Positions 24,992 through 34,430 of a stretch of DNA of 64,000 bases are shown here, in pieces. Position 1 is the first letter of the stretch; each line of letters starts with the position of its first letter. A program made the position numbers and the translations under genes. The notes beneath the pieces were generated by a model. It did not search any database and was not told where the DNA came from. It was given only the letters and a program-made list of their open reading frames with translations. Source of the DNA: PMG-095 sp037200885 (GTDB taxonomy: Bacteria > Myxococcota_A > Polyangia > Polyangiales > Polyangiaceae); NCBI GenBank assembly GCA_037200885.1, contig JBBCIN010000002.1:1-64000 (forward strand). The letters run 5' to 3'.

Positions 24992-25848
24992 AGTCGGCGA
25001 GCATCGGGTTGATCGGTGCCGCGCTGGTGAGCGGCTGTTTCAATACGCCCACGCCGCTCGCGCCCGGTCTGCACGGCACGATCGGTGTGCCCAACCGCGG
25101 CGTGCTCACGGAATCCGAAGAACTGCCAGTACACGGCCCAGGCTTCATTCGCTATCGCCCGCAGAGCACGCACTATTTTGGCAGTCCGCGCTTGGTGCGC
25201 GCTCTCCAGAGCGCGGCCGCCAACGTCGCACTGCTGGCTCCCGGCGGAGCACCGCTTTCAATCGGGGATTTGTCGGCCAAGACCGGCGGCCGCATCCCGG
25301 GTCACGATTCGCACCGCAGCGGTCGGGACGTGGATTTGCTATTTTTGGTCACCACTCCAGCCGGCGCTTCGGTGCCCAGCCCCGGCTTCGTGCGCTTCGA
25401 GGGCGACGGCCTGGCGCGCCTCGACAACAGCGCGGACTATGTGCGAATCGACGTCGATCGCGAGTGGCTCTTGCTGCGCTCGCTGCTCACCTCGCCCGAA
25501 ATCGGCGTGCAGTTCATGTTCGTGTGCCACGAGGTCGAAGCGCTCTTGATCGACCACGCAAGAGCGCTCGGCGAGCCGGACTCGCTCGTGTGGCAAGCGG
25601 AGACCGTGATGCTCGAGCCGAGCGACAGCTTGCGCCACGACGACCACGTCCATTTGCGCATCGCCTGCTCACCCGAGGAAGCCGTGGCGGGCTGCAGTGG
25701 CGGCGGCCCACGTTGGCAATGGCTGCCTCCGTACGAGCCAGTGCGACCGTTGGAAGTGCAAGACTGGGACGAAATCGCCAAGGACGATCCGTTCGATCTC
25801 GCCGAGCGGCTTCCGGGTGAACCAGCGAAAGAGGCGCGTGGCCCCTAG
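24988..25848 (+). CDS. mepA: MepA-like murein endopeptidase lipoprotein (LAS peptidase)
   Basis: 286 residues from the GTG that overlaps the plsB stop; the resulting signal peptide is short and ends in a lipobox, LVSGC (Cys17). An in-frame ATG 21 bases upstream is the alternative. Zinc and catalytic motifs of penicillin-insensitive murein endopeptidases are visible: GHDSHRSGRDVDLLF (105-119) with the H-x2-H...D pattern and RHDDHVHLRIAC (216-227) with H-x-H. The enzyme should cut peptide cross-links in the cell wall from the periplasmic side, here probably as a lipid-anchored form, unlike soluble E. coli MepA. The stop lies inside the next gene's start region. Confidence 0.9.
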   Translation: MKSASIGLIGAALVSGCFNTPTPLAPGLHGTIGVPNRGVLTESEELPVHGPGFIRYRPQSTHYFGSPRLVRALQSAAANVALLAPGGAPLSIGDLSAKTGGRIPGHDSHRSGRDVDLLFLVTTPAGASVPSPGFVRFEGDGLARLDNSADYVRIDVDREWLLLRSLLTSPEIGVQFMFVCHEVEALLIDHARALGEPDSLVWQAETVMLEPSDSLRHDDHVHLRIACSPEEAVAGCSGGGPRWQWLPPYEPVRPLEVQDWDEIAKDDPFDLAERLPGEPAKEARGP

Positions 25849-26764
25849 CGTCCACATCGGACGCGGCCGGCTAGTGCACGGGGACTGCCTGCAAGTCCTC
25901 TCCGAACCGGGCCCAAAGCTCGACTTCGAGCTCTCGGGCGGCTTCGATCTGGCCTACATGGATCCGCCGTTCAACGCGGGCGGCGAGCGCGGGGCCCGCC
26001 AGAAAAAGGGCGAACGCGTCGCGGGCGAGCTCGCTTACAAGGACGCCTGGGGCGGTCTGGATGCGTTCCTGGCCATGCTCGAGCCACGCCTGGTCGCGGT
26101 GCGCGAAGCGCTGAGCCCGATCGGTAGCTTGTGGCTACACCTCGATCACCGCGCCGTACACGACGCGAAGGTGCTGACCGATCGCGTGTTCGGACGCGCG
26201 AGCTTCCAAGGCGAGGTGATTTGGGTACCCGGCAACGGCGGTAAACGCCGCGGCGGCCCCAGCGTGACGCATCAAACGATCCTGATTTTCGCACGCGGTC
26301 GCGAAATGATTTGGAACGGCGAAGACCCGGCGCTGCGCGAACGTCACGCGCAGACCAGTCTGCGCATGCATTTCAAAAATGTAGATGCGGACGGGCGCAA
26401 CTACCGCGATCGCCAAGTGGCCGGCAAGACCTACCGCTATTACGCAGACCGCGGCCGTCGCATCGGCAGCGTCTGGAGCGATTGTCCATCGATGCGAGCC
26501 AACACGCCCTTGATCAAAGAAGCGACCGGCTATCCCACGCAAAAGCCCGAATCCTTGCTCGAGCGGATCTTGCGCGCCTCCACGCTGGAAAACAGCCTGG
26601 TTCTCGACCCAATGCACGGCTCCGGCACCACTCTAGCCGCTGCCGAGCGCCTATCCCGACGCTGGCTCGGCATCGACCAAAGCCCCCTCGCGCACCGCAT
26701 CGCCAAAGCACGCCTGAGCGCCCTCTGCGCGAACGTAAAGGTGAACGTGAACGAAAAATCGTAA
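25838..26764 (+). CDS. Orphan beta-class DNA (N4/N6) methyltransferase
   Basis: 308 residues from the GTG at 25838 (a GTG at 25817 is also possible), overlapping the mepA end by 11 bases. The catalytic motif DPPF (42-45, YMDPPFNAG) precedes the S-adenosylmethionine motif LDPMHGSGTT (about 256-265); this order marks the beta class. The target-recognition region lies between (about 120-230) and includes VIWVPGNGGKRRGG and TGYPTQKPESLLERIL, a conserved helper motif. No restriction enzyme gene is nearby, so it may be a solitary or regulatory methylase or act on RNA or protein-bound DNA; the target sequence is unknown. Confidence 0.87.
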   Translation: MAPSVHIGRGRLVHGDCLQVLSEPGPKLDFELSGGFDLAYMDPPFNAGGERGARQKKGERVAGELAYKDAWGGLDAFLAMLEPRLVAVREALSPIGSLWLHLDHRAVHDAKVLTDRVFGRASFQGEVIWVPGNGGKRRGGPSVTHQTILIFARGREMIWNGEDPALRERHAQTSLRMHFKNVDADGRNYRDRQVAGKTYRYYADRGRRIGSVWSDCPSMRANTPLIKEATGYPTQKPESLLERILRASTLENSLVLDPMHGSGTTLAAAERLSRRWLGIDQSPLAHRIAKARLSALCANVKVNVNEKS

Positions 26765-26792
26765 CTCGACGCCTGCAGACGTTGCGAGAATC

Positions 26793-26810
26793 GGGGGCGA
26801 TCGCGCCCCC
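26793..26810. terminator. Bidirectional hairpin between convergent genes
   Basis: GGGGGCG (26793-26799), loop ATCG, CGCCCCC (26804-26810) form a strong 7-bp stem between the methyltransferase stop (26764) and the aacS stop (26994). No T run is present on either side. Confidence 0.45.
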
Positions 26811-26993
26811 GCATCGCACCTCGCCACCGGCAGAATTCCCGACCCACGACGCCGAAGGCTGTGACGGCCCCCGACGCGATCGGTGACCATCAAAACCCTC
26901 CTCATCGAGCAGAAATTCGAGTTTGAATTCGGACTCTGATTTCTGTGTTCAAGACGGGGACAGAGCGTTGCAACGGGCACAGGGGGAGGAACG

Positions 26994-28991
26994 CTACGTG
27001 GATCGTTCACTTTCACGTTTTTGGGCGCCGCTCCGCAGGTCGCGAGCGAGCGCGGCAAAGGCGTCCAAGGCTTCGGGATTGGCGAGCGTATCGCGGCTGG
27101 CCACGCTCTCGGGCGAAGCGCCGAGTAAGAGGCGCTTGACTGGCACCTCCAGCTTCTTGCCGTTCAGCGTGCGCGGCACGGCGGGCACGCTCGCGATCTG
27201 ATCTGGCACGTGGCGCGGCGAGAGCTCGCGGCGGACATCGCTGGCAATGCGGCGGCGCAGGGCGCTGTCGAGTACGGCGCCTGGAGCGAGCACCACGAAT
27301 AAGTACAGGGTGCCGGCCGCGTCCGCGAGCGAGCCGGTGTCCACCACCAGACTGTCGGCGATCTCGGAGATTTGCTCGACCACCCGATAGAATTCGCTCG
27401 TGCCCATGCGAACCCCACCGCGATTCAAGGTGGAATCGGAGCGGCCATAGATCACGGCGGCGCCGCTCGGCGTGATCTTGATCCAATCGCCATGCCGCCA
27501 GATCCCCGGGAAGACCGAGAAATAGCTGTCCATGAAGCGGGCACCGTCAGAATCCCCCCAAAAGTACACAGGCATGGCGGGGAAAGGCGCGGTCAGCACG
27601 AGCTCACCGACTTCATCCGTCACGCTCTGACCGGCCGCGTCGAAGGCTTCGATCTTTGCTCCCAGACCGCGACATTGGATCTCCCCCGCGTGCACCGGCA
27701 AGAGCGGACACGATAACAAGAAGGCCGTGCACACGTCGCTGCCACCGCTCACCGAGCCGAGCAGCAGCTGATCCGATACGTGCGAATACACCCAGCCGAA
27801 GCCAGCCGCGGGCAGCGGCGCACCGGTCGTCCCCAAGCCTCGAATCGCGCTCAGGTCTTGGTGCTTGGCGGGTTCTACGCCGGCCTTTTGGCAAGCCAGC
27901 AAATACGGCGCGCTCGTGCCGAAGTAGCTGATGCGCTCTTCTTCTGCCAGCTTCCACAGCGCGAGCATGCCGGGAAAGGCCGGGCTGCCGTCATACAGCA
28001 CGACCGTGGCGCCCACGAGCAGCCCCGAGACGAGCATGTTCCACATCATCCAACCGGTCGTGGAGAACCAAAAGAACACGTCCTTTTCCCCTAGATCCAT
28101 GTGCAGCGCGAGGGCCTTCAGGTGCTCGAGCAGCATCCCGCCGTGACCGTGCACGATGGCTTTTGGGACGCCCGTCGTGCCCGAAGAATACAAAATCCAA
28201 ATCGGATGCTCGAAAGGCACCGGCTCGAACGAAAGTGGCTCGTAGTCCGCCAGCAAGGCCTCGAACGAAATGGCGCCCGGCAGATCGGCGGCGCCATCTC
28301 CGACGCAAACCGTGCCGCGCAGGCTCGGCAAATCGGCGATGATTTGCCGAACGTCCCCGAGACGCTCGAACACCTTCCCACCGTACTGATAGCGGGTCAC
28401 GGTCAGCAGAACCGAGGGTTCTATCTGCCGGAAGCGTTCCAGAACGCTGCTCACTCCGAATTCAGGAGCGCAGCTCGACCAAATCGCACCCAAGCTCACC
28501 GTCGCCAAGAAAGCGATCACCGCCTCCCCGCCGTTCGGCAAAAGACCCACCACGCGGTCACCACGGCAGACGCCGAGCCGGCGCAAACCGGCGCGCGCGC
28601 ACGCCACGTCCGAGGCGAGCTGGGCCCGGGTCCACGTCCGGCGCGCGCCATGTTCGCTGCGCCCCACCAGCGCCACGTGCTGCTCATCGCGCAGACGCAG
28701 CGCGTGCTCGGCATAGTTGAGTGTCGCGCCTTCGAACCAGTGCGCCCAGGGCAGCTCGCCCGTCGGTCCCGGCGCGGCCGTGCTCCGAAATTTCACCTGA
28801 AAATACTCGGCGATCGAGTCCCAGAATTGACCAAGCTCGCTGGTCGACCAGGCATACAGCTCCGCATACTCGGTGAAGGCGAGCCCACGTGTCCGCGCTA
28901 GGAAGCGCAAATAGTCCGCAATGCGGCTGCCCGATCGCTGCGCCAAACTGGGCTGCCACAACAGCTTTCCTTCACTCACCGCGTCCGTCAT
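26994..28991 (-). CDS. aacS: Acetoacetyl-CoA synthetase
   Basis: 665 residues; activates acetoacetate to acetoacetyl-CoA with ATP and CoA, linking ketone bodies or polyhydroxybutyrate breakdown to lipid metabolism. Adenylate-forming motifs: ILYSSGTTGVPKAIVHGHGG (about 265-284), the FFWFSTTGWMMWN segment typical of the acetoacetyl-CoA/acetyl-CoA group, GVYSHV-like GWVYSH region, GDWIKI and YGRSDSTLNRGGVRMGTSE, and the catalytic Lys in LNGKKLEVPVK near the end. The ATG at 28991 has GGAGG seven bases upstream on the minus strand, which settles the start against a longer frame. It is divergent from the oligopeptidase gene with 48 bases between starts. Confidence 0.93.
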   Translation of the reverse strand: MTDAVSEGKLLWQPSLAQRSGSRIADYLRFLARTRGLAFTEYAELYAWSTSELGQFWDSIAEYFQVKFRSTAAPGPTGELPWAHWFEGATLNYAEHALRLRDEQHVALVGRSEHGARRTWTRAQLASDVACARAGLRRLGVCRGDRVVGLLPNGGEAVIAFLATVSLGAIWSSCAPEFGVSSVLERFRQIEPSVLLTVTRYQYGGKVFERLGDVRQIIADLPSLRGTVCVGDGAADLPGAISFEALLADYEPLSFEPVPFEHPIWILYSSGTTGVPKAIVHGHGGMLLEHLKALALHMDLGEKDVFFWFSTTGWMMWNMLVSGLLVGATVVLYDGSPAFPGMLALWKLAEEERISYFGTSAPYLLACQKAGVEPAKHQDLSAIRGLGTTGAPLPAAGFGWVYSHVSDQLLLGSVSGGSDVCTAFLLSCPLLPVHAGEIQCRGLGAKIEAFDAAGQSVTDEVGELVLTAPFPAMPVYFWGDSDGARFMDSYFSVFPGIWRHGDWIKITPSGAAVIYGRSDSTLNRGGVRMGTSEFYRVVEQISEIADSLVVDTGSLADAAGTLYLFVVLAPGAVLDSALRRRIASDVRRELSPRHVPDQIASVPAVPRTLNGKKLEVPVKRLLLGASPESVASRDTLANPEALDAFAALARDLRSGAQKRESERST

Positions 28992-29039
28992 ATCGCTGCC
29001 TCCGAACTGGTGAAGAATAGTGCTAAATTGCTCCGGCCG

Positions 29040-31058
29040 ATGCAAAACCCGCTTCTCGACCTGACCTTCCCCATTCCTTTCGACGCCATCCGTGAAGAGC
29101 ACATCGAGCCCGCCGTGCGCACGCGGCTGGCCGAAGCACATGAAGCGATCGACGCGATCGCCGCGAGCACGGGCCCCTTCAGCTACGAGTCGACGCTCGG
29201 CGCACTCGAGAATGCTTCGGAAAAGCTGGACCTGGTGATGTCCCTGGTCGAGCACTTGGAGGGCGTGAGCACTACGCCCTCCCTTCGGGCAGCGTACAAC
29301 GCGGTGCTGCCGGATGTGAGTGCATTCGGCTCGGGCATCCCGCTCAACCCAGGTCTCTGGCGTGCGTTGAGCGAGTTCGAAAAGACCAGCGAGGCGGCGA
29401 ATCTAGACCCGATCCGGCGTCGGCTGATGGAAACTACCTTGGCGGATTTTCGGCGCAGCGGCGCGCAACTCGACGACGAGAAGAAGGAGCGGCTCAAGGC
29501 CATCGACGGCGAGCTCAGCCTGATCACCACCCGCTTCGGTCAAAACGTGCTCGATTCCAGCAACGAGTTCGAGATCTTGATCGAAGACGAGGCAGCGCTG
29601 GTTGGCTTACCCGAATCAGCCAAGGCCGCCGCAAGAGACAGCGCCGAGCAAAAGGACAAGCTGGGCTATCGCTTCACCTTACAGGCGCCCAGCATCATTC
29701 CGGTTCTGACCTACTCGGCCGATCCCGCCCTGCGCGAGCGGATGTGGCGCGCGCAGAGCACCCTCGCAACCGTTGGCGAGCACGACAATCGCCCCCTGGT
29801 GGCCAAGATCTTGGAGCTCCGGAAAGAGAAGGCGACACTGCTCGGCTTCCGTGATTTTGCCGACTTCCAGCTCGACAACCGCATGGCCAAAAAGGGCGCC
29901 GACGCGCAGCGATTCGTCGACGAACTGCGCGAGCGCAGTCAAGTCGCCTTCGAGCGCGAAAATCGCGAGCTGCTCGCCTTTCGTCGCGAGTTGGAGGGTC
30001 CTGAAGCGCCGCCGTTGCAGCCCTGGGATGTGACCTTTTATGCGGAAAAATTGCGCAAAGCACGCTTTTCGCTGGATGAAGAAGAACTGCGTGAATACTT
30101 CCCAGCCGAGCTCGCGGTCCAGGGCGCGTTTGCAGTCGCGGAACGCCTGTACAGCGTGCACATCGAACGCATTGAGGGCGTGCCAGTGTGGGACCCGGCG
30201 GTGCGGGCGTACCGCATCGTCGACGAGAGCAACGACGAGCTCGGCACTTTCTACGTGGATCTGTATCCGCGCGAGAACAAGCGCAGCGGCGCATGGATGC
30301 ACGGCCTGATCGGGGCCGTTCCGCCGCAGCCCAATTTGGCTGTCTTTTGCCTCAATGCCAGCCCGCCGTCGGGCGGCAAGCCCTCGCTCCTGCTGCACAG
30401 CGACGTCGAGACTCTATTTCACGAGTTCGGGCATTTGCTCCACCACTGCCTGAGTCGAGTGCCCGTGCGCAGCTTGGCCGGCACGCGCGTCGCGCAAGAC
30501 TTCGTGGAGCTGCCTTCGCAAATCATGGAGAATTGGTGCTCGGAGCGCGAGGCGCTCGACTTGTTCGCGCGCCACTACGAGAGCAATGCCCCGCTGCCCG
30601 CGGTGCTGCTCGAGCGCCTGAACGCGGCAAGCACGTTCCGCGCCGCGAGCATGCAGATGCGTCAGCTCGGCTTTGCCGCAGTCGATCTGGCGCTCCACAT
30701 CGACTATGCACCGGAAAGGGACGGCGATGTGCTGCGCTACGCGCGCGAGATTTTTGCAAAGCACGCGGTCGCGCCGCTCCCGGAAGATTACGCGATGCTC
30801 GCCAGCTTCTCGCATCTGTTCGGGCACCCGGTGGGCTATGCCGCGGGCTACTACTCCTACAAATGGGCCGAAGTGCTCGACGCAGACGCCTTCAGTCGCT
30901 TCAAACGCGAGGGCATCCTCAGCCGCAAGGTCGGTCAAGAGTTCAAGGATCGCGTGCTATCCCAGGGAAATAGCCAGGATCCCATGGATCTATTCGTGGC
31001 CTTCCGCGGCCGAAAGCCCACGGTCGACGCTCTGCTCGAGCGCCAAGGGCTGAGCTGA
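29040..31058 (+). CDS. prlC: Oligopeptidase A, M3 family zinc metallopeptidase
   Basis: 672 residues; cytoplasmic peptidase that degrades signal peptides and other short peptides. The zinc motif HEFGHLLHH is at about 461-469, with the third ligand in MENWCSE about 25 residues on. The N-terminal helical domain (NPLLDLTFPIPFD...EEHIEPAVRTRLAEA) matches the PrlC group. The ATG at 29040 begins the conserved part; a GTG at 29010 is possible. The stop shares a base with the ATG of the next gene, so the two are coupled. Confidence 0.92.
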   Translation: MQNPLLDLTFPIPFDAIREEHIEPAVRTRLAEAHEAIDAIAASTGPFSYESTLGALENASEKLDLVMSLVEHLEGVSTTPSLRAAYNAVLPDVSAFGSGIPLNPGLWRALSEFEKTSEAANLDPIRRRLMETTLADFRRSGAQLDDEKKERLKAIDGELSLITTRFGQNVLDSSNEFEILIEDEAALVGLPESAKAAARDSAEQKDKLGYRFTLQAPSIIPVLTYSADPALRERMWRAQSTLATVGEHDNRPLVAKILELRKEKATLLGFRDFADFQLDNRMAKKGADAQRFVDELRERSQVAFERENRELLAFRRELEGPEAPPLQPWDVTFYAEKLRKARFSLDEEELREYFPAELAVQGAFAVAERLYSVHIERIEGVPVWDPAVRAYRIVDESNDELGTFYVDLYPRENKRSGAWMHGLIGAVPPQPNLAVFCLNASPPSGGKPSLLLHSDVETLFHEFGHLLHHCLSRVPVRSLAGTRVAQDFVELPSQIMENWCSEREALDLFARHYESNAPLPAVLLERLNAASTFRAASMQMRQLGFAAVDLALHIDYAPERDGDVLRYAREIFAKHAVAPLPEDYAMLASFSHLFGHPVGYAAGYYSYKWAEVLDADAFSRFKREGILSRKVGQEFKDRVLSQGNSQDPMDLFVAFRGRKPTVDALLERQGLS

Positions 31059-31720
31059 TGGCCGCGCGCGTCGCAACTTGGCTGGCGATCGCCGTCGGCG
31101 GAACAGGTGGCGCGTTGGCGGCCTTGGTTGGCTCGGGCAGCGCACCGTCCGCGGTGCCCGAGCCATCGCCCTCGGTCAGCCCGCCCCTGCGTCCCCTCGG
31201 CGCGCTCGCCGCACACGCGGCCGAGGCCGCAAGCGCGCCGCAGATGATGGCCGCGCCCAACGCGTTGCCGAGTTCGCCGACAGAGTCGGCCCCCAGTAGC
31301 GCAGCGAGCGCGACCACTCCAGCTCCGATCGCGAGTGCCTCCGCGAAACCCGCTGCCCCGCCACCCGCAGCCGATCTTTTGCCGCTGCCGACCACCAAAG
31401 AGACCCTGCTTCGCCAAGAGATGCACTGCGACCAACGCAAGGCCGAGGCCTGCATCGTCGCCGCGCGCAGCTACGAGAGCGGCAGCGCGGGCGTCACCGA
31501 TACGGAAAAAGCCACGAAATACCGGCGCATCGCCCTCACGGCGTGGATCAGTCAGTGCGACCACAACTCAGCGGTAGCGTGCGCCACGCTGGCCACCATG
31601 TATCGCGCCGGCAGCAGCGTACCGCAGAGCGATCGCAATGCGGACGCGCTCTTCGCTCGAGCGCGCGAGCTGTGCCGCTTCAACGACGCACCCGTCTGCC
31701 ACGAGCTGCCGAATCCATGA
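31058..31720 (+). CDS. Exported protein with Cys-containing Sel1-like repeats
   Basis: 220 residues. A hydrophobic N-terminus (VATWLAIAVGGTGGALAALVG) is followed by an Ala/Pro/Ser-rich linker of about 80 residues and a C-terminal region of about 100 residues. That region has two or three helical repeats with paired cysteines (EMHCDQRKAEACIVAARSYESG, QCDHNSAVACATLATMYRAGSS, ELCRFNDAPVCHEL), a pattern like secreted Sel1/TPR proteins held by disulfides. The ATG overlaps the oligopeptidase stop. A periplasmic binding role is possible, but no partner is evident. Confidence 0.7.
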   Translation: MAARVATWLAIAVGGTGGALAALVGSGSAPSAVPEPSPSVSPPLRPLGALAAHAAEAASAPQMMAAPNALPSSPTESAPSSAASATTPAPIASASAKPAAPPPAADLLPLPTTKETLLRQEMHCDQRKAEACIVAARSYESGSAGVTDTEKATKYRRIALTAWISQCDHNSAVACATLATMYRAGSSVPQSDRNADALFARARELCRFNDAPVCHELPNP

Positions 31721-31801
31721 GTGCGCTCGGCGCGCAGGCGCTCGGAACACCGGCACCCGAGTAACCGACGACGTTGTGAACTCGCGGACGCACGCGCGCT
31801 T

Positions 31802-32836
31802 TCACGGCCGGGCGCGATCGGCGCTGAACGTAACACCGAGGGCGCCTCGCCAACGATCCAGGGTGAGCGCGTTGCCCAAGGAATCGGCCCAGCTCATCTC
31901 TGCGGCTTGCCGCTGTTCGAGTTGCGCTCGGACGGCGTCGATTTCGTAGCCGTAGATCGTGCCCGCCGCCGGCACGCGGATGATCTCGGCCTCGCGCTTG
32001 GGCCGTTCGATCACGATTTCGCTATGGTCCGCGTCGTGCGCCGGGTGCCATGGAGCGCGCAGCAAGAGACGCCCTTCGGAGCCGAAGATGCGCACGCTGT
32101 TGTCTTGCCAAAGCTGCACCGCAGTGGCGAGCGAGGCCACGATTTCTCCCGGGAATTTCAGGATCGCGCTGGTATATTCGTCGACTTGCGAGCCTTTACC
32201 CACGTGCCCGAGCGCGTGCAGCGAAAGCGGCTCGGTGAACGGCTCGCCGTTCGCGATACCAGCCACCAGGCGCGCCATCGACACCGGATAGCAACCGACA
32301 TCGAGGATCCCCCCGCCACCGAGCTCGTTGTTCAGCACGCGACCGCTAGCGGGGTACGCGCCATCGATACAGAACGACGCCTGGATGCCCTTGACTCGCC
32401 CCAGCGCGCCGGCGCGTAGCAGCCGCACGACTTCCCGAGTCTGCGGATGGCAGCGGTACATGAATGCTTCCATCAAGAAAACGTCGTTGTCGCGCGCGGC
32501 CTGCACCACGGCATTGACCTCCGCGTGATTCATCCCGAGCGGCTTTTCGCACAGCACGTGCTTCTTCGCGCGTGCGGCCAAGACCGACCAATGCGCGTGC
32601 CACGGGTGCGGTGTAGCGATGTACACGACCTCCACCTCGGGATCGGCCAGCAGCGCCTCGTAGCTGCCGTGAGCACGCGAAACGCCGAATTCAGCCGCAA
32701 ACTTGCTGGCGGCCTCCGACGTGCGGCTAGCCACGGCAACCAGCTCACTGCTCTGCGACTGAGCTAGAGAGCGCGCGAACGTGTGGGCGATCTTGCCCGT
32801 GCTGATGATACCCCAACGCAGCTTTCGAGCCGTCAT
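31802..32836 (-). CDS. Gfo/Idh/MocA-family NAD(P)-dependent oxidoreductase
   Basis: 344 residues. The Rossmann fingerprint GIISTGKIA (9-17), the VYIATPHPWHA turn (71-81) and the family motif CEKPLGMN (96-103) are clear. The C-terminal alpha/beta domain contains GGGILDVGCYPVSMARLV, where the Cys-Tyr-Pro follows the catalytic Asp region typical of dihydrodiol dehydrogenase-like members. The substrate is probably a sugar or related polyol, but it cannot be named from sequence. The gene lies 21 bases downstream of the unknown gene on the same strand and may be co-transcribed with it. Confidence 0.9.
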   Translation of the reverse strand: MTARKLRWGIISTGKIAHTFARSLAQSQSSELVAVASRTSEAASKFAAEFGVSRAHGSYEALLADPEVEVVYIATPHPWHAHWSVLAARAKKHVLCEKPLGMNHAEVNAVVQAARDNDVFLMEAFMYRCHPQTREVVRLLRAGALGRVKGIQASFCIDGAYPASGRVLNNELGGGGILDVGCYPVSMARLVAGIANGEPFTEPLSLHALGHVGKGSQVDEYTSAILKFPGEIVASLATAVQLWQDNSVRIFGSEGRLLLRAPWHPAHDADHSEIVIERPKREAEIIRVPAAGTIYGYEIDAVRAQLEQRQAAEMSWADSLGNALTLDRWRGALGVTFSADRARP

Positions 32837-32857
32837 GTCCGAACCTCGGACAGGACT

Positions 32858-33670
32858 TTAAGCGACTTTACGAGCCTGAGCCAGCAGCCGCTCCGCCTCG
32901 CCGATCAGCCTCGAATAGGGGTCGAAACGCTCATCGACGGGGGACTCCTTGGAGCGCGGCGCGTGGGACGATACGCCGGTGCGAAAGCTCCCGCCCTGCA
33001 GAGTCGACACCACGCTCGACGTGCGTACGCCACGGTCCACCCGCACGCCCGAGCGTTCGGACAGGACATCCACCAACTGATCCAGATCGGATGCGGGGCT
33101 CTCGCTGGCGAGCCCCAGGGTAGAAAAGTCGAAGCCGCGCGCGTCGAGACGCGCCACCCAAAGCACCGTCGCAAAATGCAGATCGGCCGCTGCATAGGCG
33201 TTGAAGTTACTGGCGGACACCGATTCACGAAACATTTGCAGGTCACTCGTGCTGGGCGCCACGGCGCGGAAGGTCGCACTGCTCGGTGTGACGCTGCGGC
33301 TCGGCACCTGCCCGGTGTGAACCTCCCCGCGTACGATGCAGGTCAGGGCACCGAACGGAATCACCATCTCGCGTTCGCGCAAGTGCAGCACCATCTGCTC
33401 GGGGCCCAGTTCGAGCGCGCGAATGGGCACGATGCGTCGTTGGGGGTCGTGCGCGACCTCGGGCGGCACGATCAACGCGGGCAACCCCTCCGCCAACAAG
33501 CGCCTAGTGAGCTCCTGCGCCTGCTCCTCATCGGCCAGCGCCCGCACCACGCCCCACACGCCCGGCTTCAGCCGCGATTTCAAGTCGTAGGCCAGCATGC
33601 CCGTGGCCTTCACGAGGCGCGCATACGCATCGATCGAACCATCGAAGCTGGGAGCCAACATCACGAGCAT
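32858..33670 (-). CDS. Conserved-looking protein, function unknown
   Basis: 270 residues, ATG preceded by GAGG on the minus strand. No signal sequence or membrane helix. The N-terminal half looks like an alpha/beta domain (LKPGVWGVVRALADEEQAQELTRRLLAEGLPALIV), with a strand pair IVPIRALELGPEQMVL next; the middle (LHFATVLWVARLDARGFDF) looks like a second small domain. The C-terminus is a Ser-rich linker plus a short helix (SRLIGEAERLLAQARKV). I recognise no family. It precedes the Gfo/Idh/MocA gene by 21 bases. Confidence 0.7.
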   Translation of the reverse strand: MLVMLAPSFDGSIDAYARLVKATGMLAYDLKSRLKPGVWGVVRALADEEQAQELTRRLLAEGLPALIVPPEVAHDPQRRIVPIRALELGPEQMVLHLREREMVIPFGALTCIVRGEVHTGQVPSRSVTPSSATFRAVAPSTSDLQMFRESVSASNFNAYAAADLHFATVLWVARLDARGFDFSTLGLASESPASDLDQLVDVLSERSGVRVDRGVRTSSVVSTLQGGSFRTGVSSHAPRSKESPVDERFDPYSRLIGEAERLLAQARKVA

Positions 33671-33921
33671 TGCGAACCTCGAGCCTAATTTACGAGTCTA
33701 GCCGATAAACGCGCGCCCGCCGATACGGACCGGTCGACCAGCGGACTTCGATAAGCATTTCGAGAACCGAATCCGGAAATTGCCGCGCAATCGCGACAAT
33801 GAGCGACTGAGTCGCTCCCCATGCCGTCTTTCGCCAGGTAGCTATTTCCGATTTCGGGTTGTGCCTGCGCGCGCGGGCCCTAGGACTCTCGAGCGGACAC
33901 TACGCTCGAACGCGAGGGAGC

Positions 33922-34284
33922 ATGCCGCTACGAGTCAAACGCACCTATGAAACGCCGATCAAGGCAGACGGCTCGCGGGTCCTGGTCGAGCGTCTTTGGC
34001 CGCGCGGCATGACCAAAGAAGCCGTAGCCGTGGAAGCGTGGCTAAAGGAAGTTGCACCGAGCACGGAGCTTCGACGCTGGTTCGCCCATCGACCTGAACG
34101 ATGGGAAGAGTTCCGTCGCCGCTACGGTCGAGAGCTCGACGCGAGGCCTGATCTGTGGCGGCCGCTGCTCGAGGCGAGCAAAAAGAAAACGGTCACGCTG
34201 CTCTTCAGTGCCCACGATCCGACTCGAAACAGCGCCGTCGCATTGCACGACTATCTGACCGAGAAGCGCCGACTCGAGCGTTGA
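33922..34284 (+). CDS. DUF488 (YeaO-like) protein
   Basis: 120 residues from an ATG preceded by GAGGGAG. The family signature is complete: KRTYETPIKADGSRVLVERLWPRGMTKE (4-31), then WLKEVAPSTELRRWF and a C-terminal VTLLFSAHDPTRNSAVAL. DUF488 proteins are small and cytoplasmic with unknown function, often next to stress or metal genes. It is followed by the M16 peptidase pair on the same strand 146 bases later. Confidence 0.9.
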   Translation: MPLRVKRTYETPIKADGSRVLVERLWPRGMTKEAVAVEAWLKEVAPSTELRRWFAHRPERWEEFRRRYGRELDARPDLWRPLLEASKKKTVTLLFSAHDPTRNSAVALHDYLTEKRRLER

Positions 34285-34430
34285 AGATGATGGCCGGCTC
34301 AGGGCCCGCTCGCTGGAATAAAATTTGTCGCTCGCGAAAAAGCGAGAGAATTTGGCCGATTGGTGCCGGGCCGAAGAGCGCGGCCAAGCGGGGTTTGGCG
34401 CTCAGTCGGGGCGTGGTAAGTGTGCCGGCG

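Noticed and set aside
25838..26764. Restriction-modification system around the methyltransferase
   Set aside because: No endonuclease-like gene lies within several kilobases on either side.
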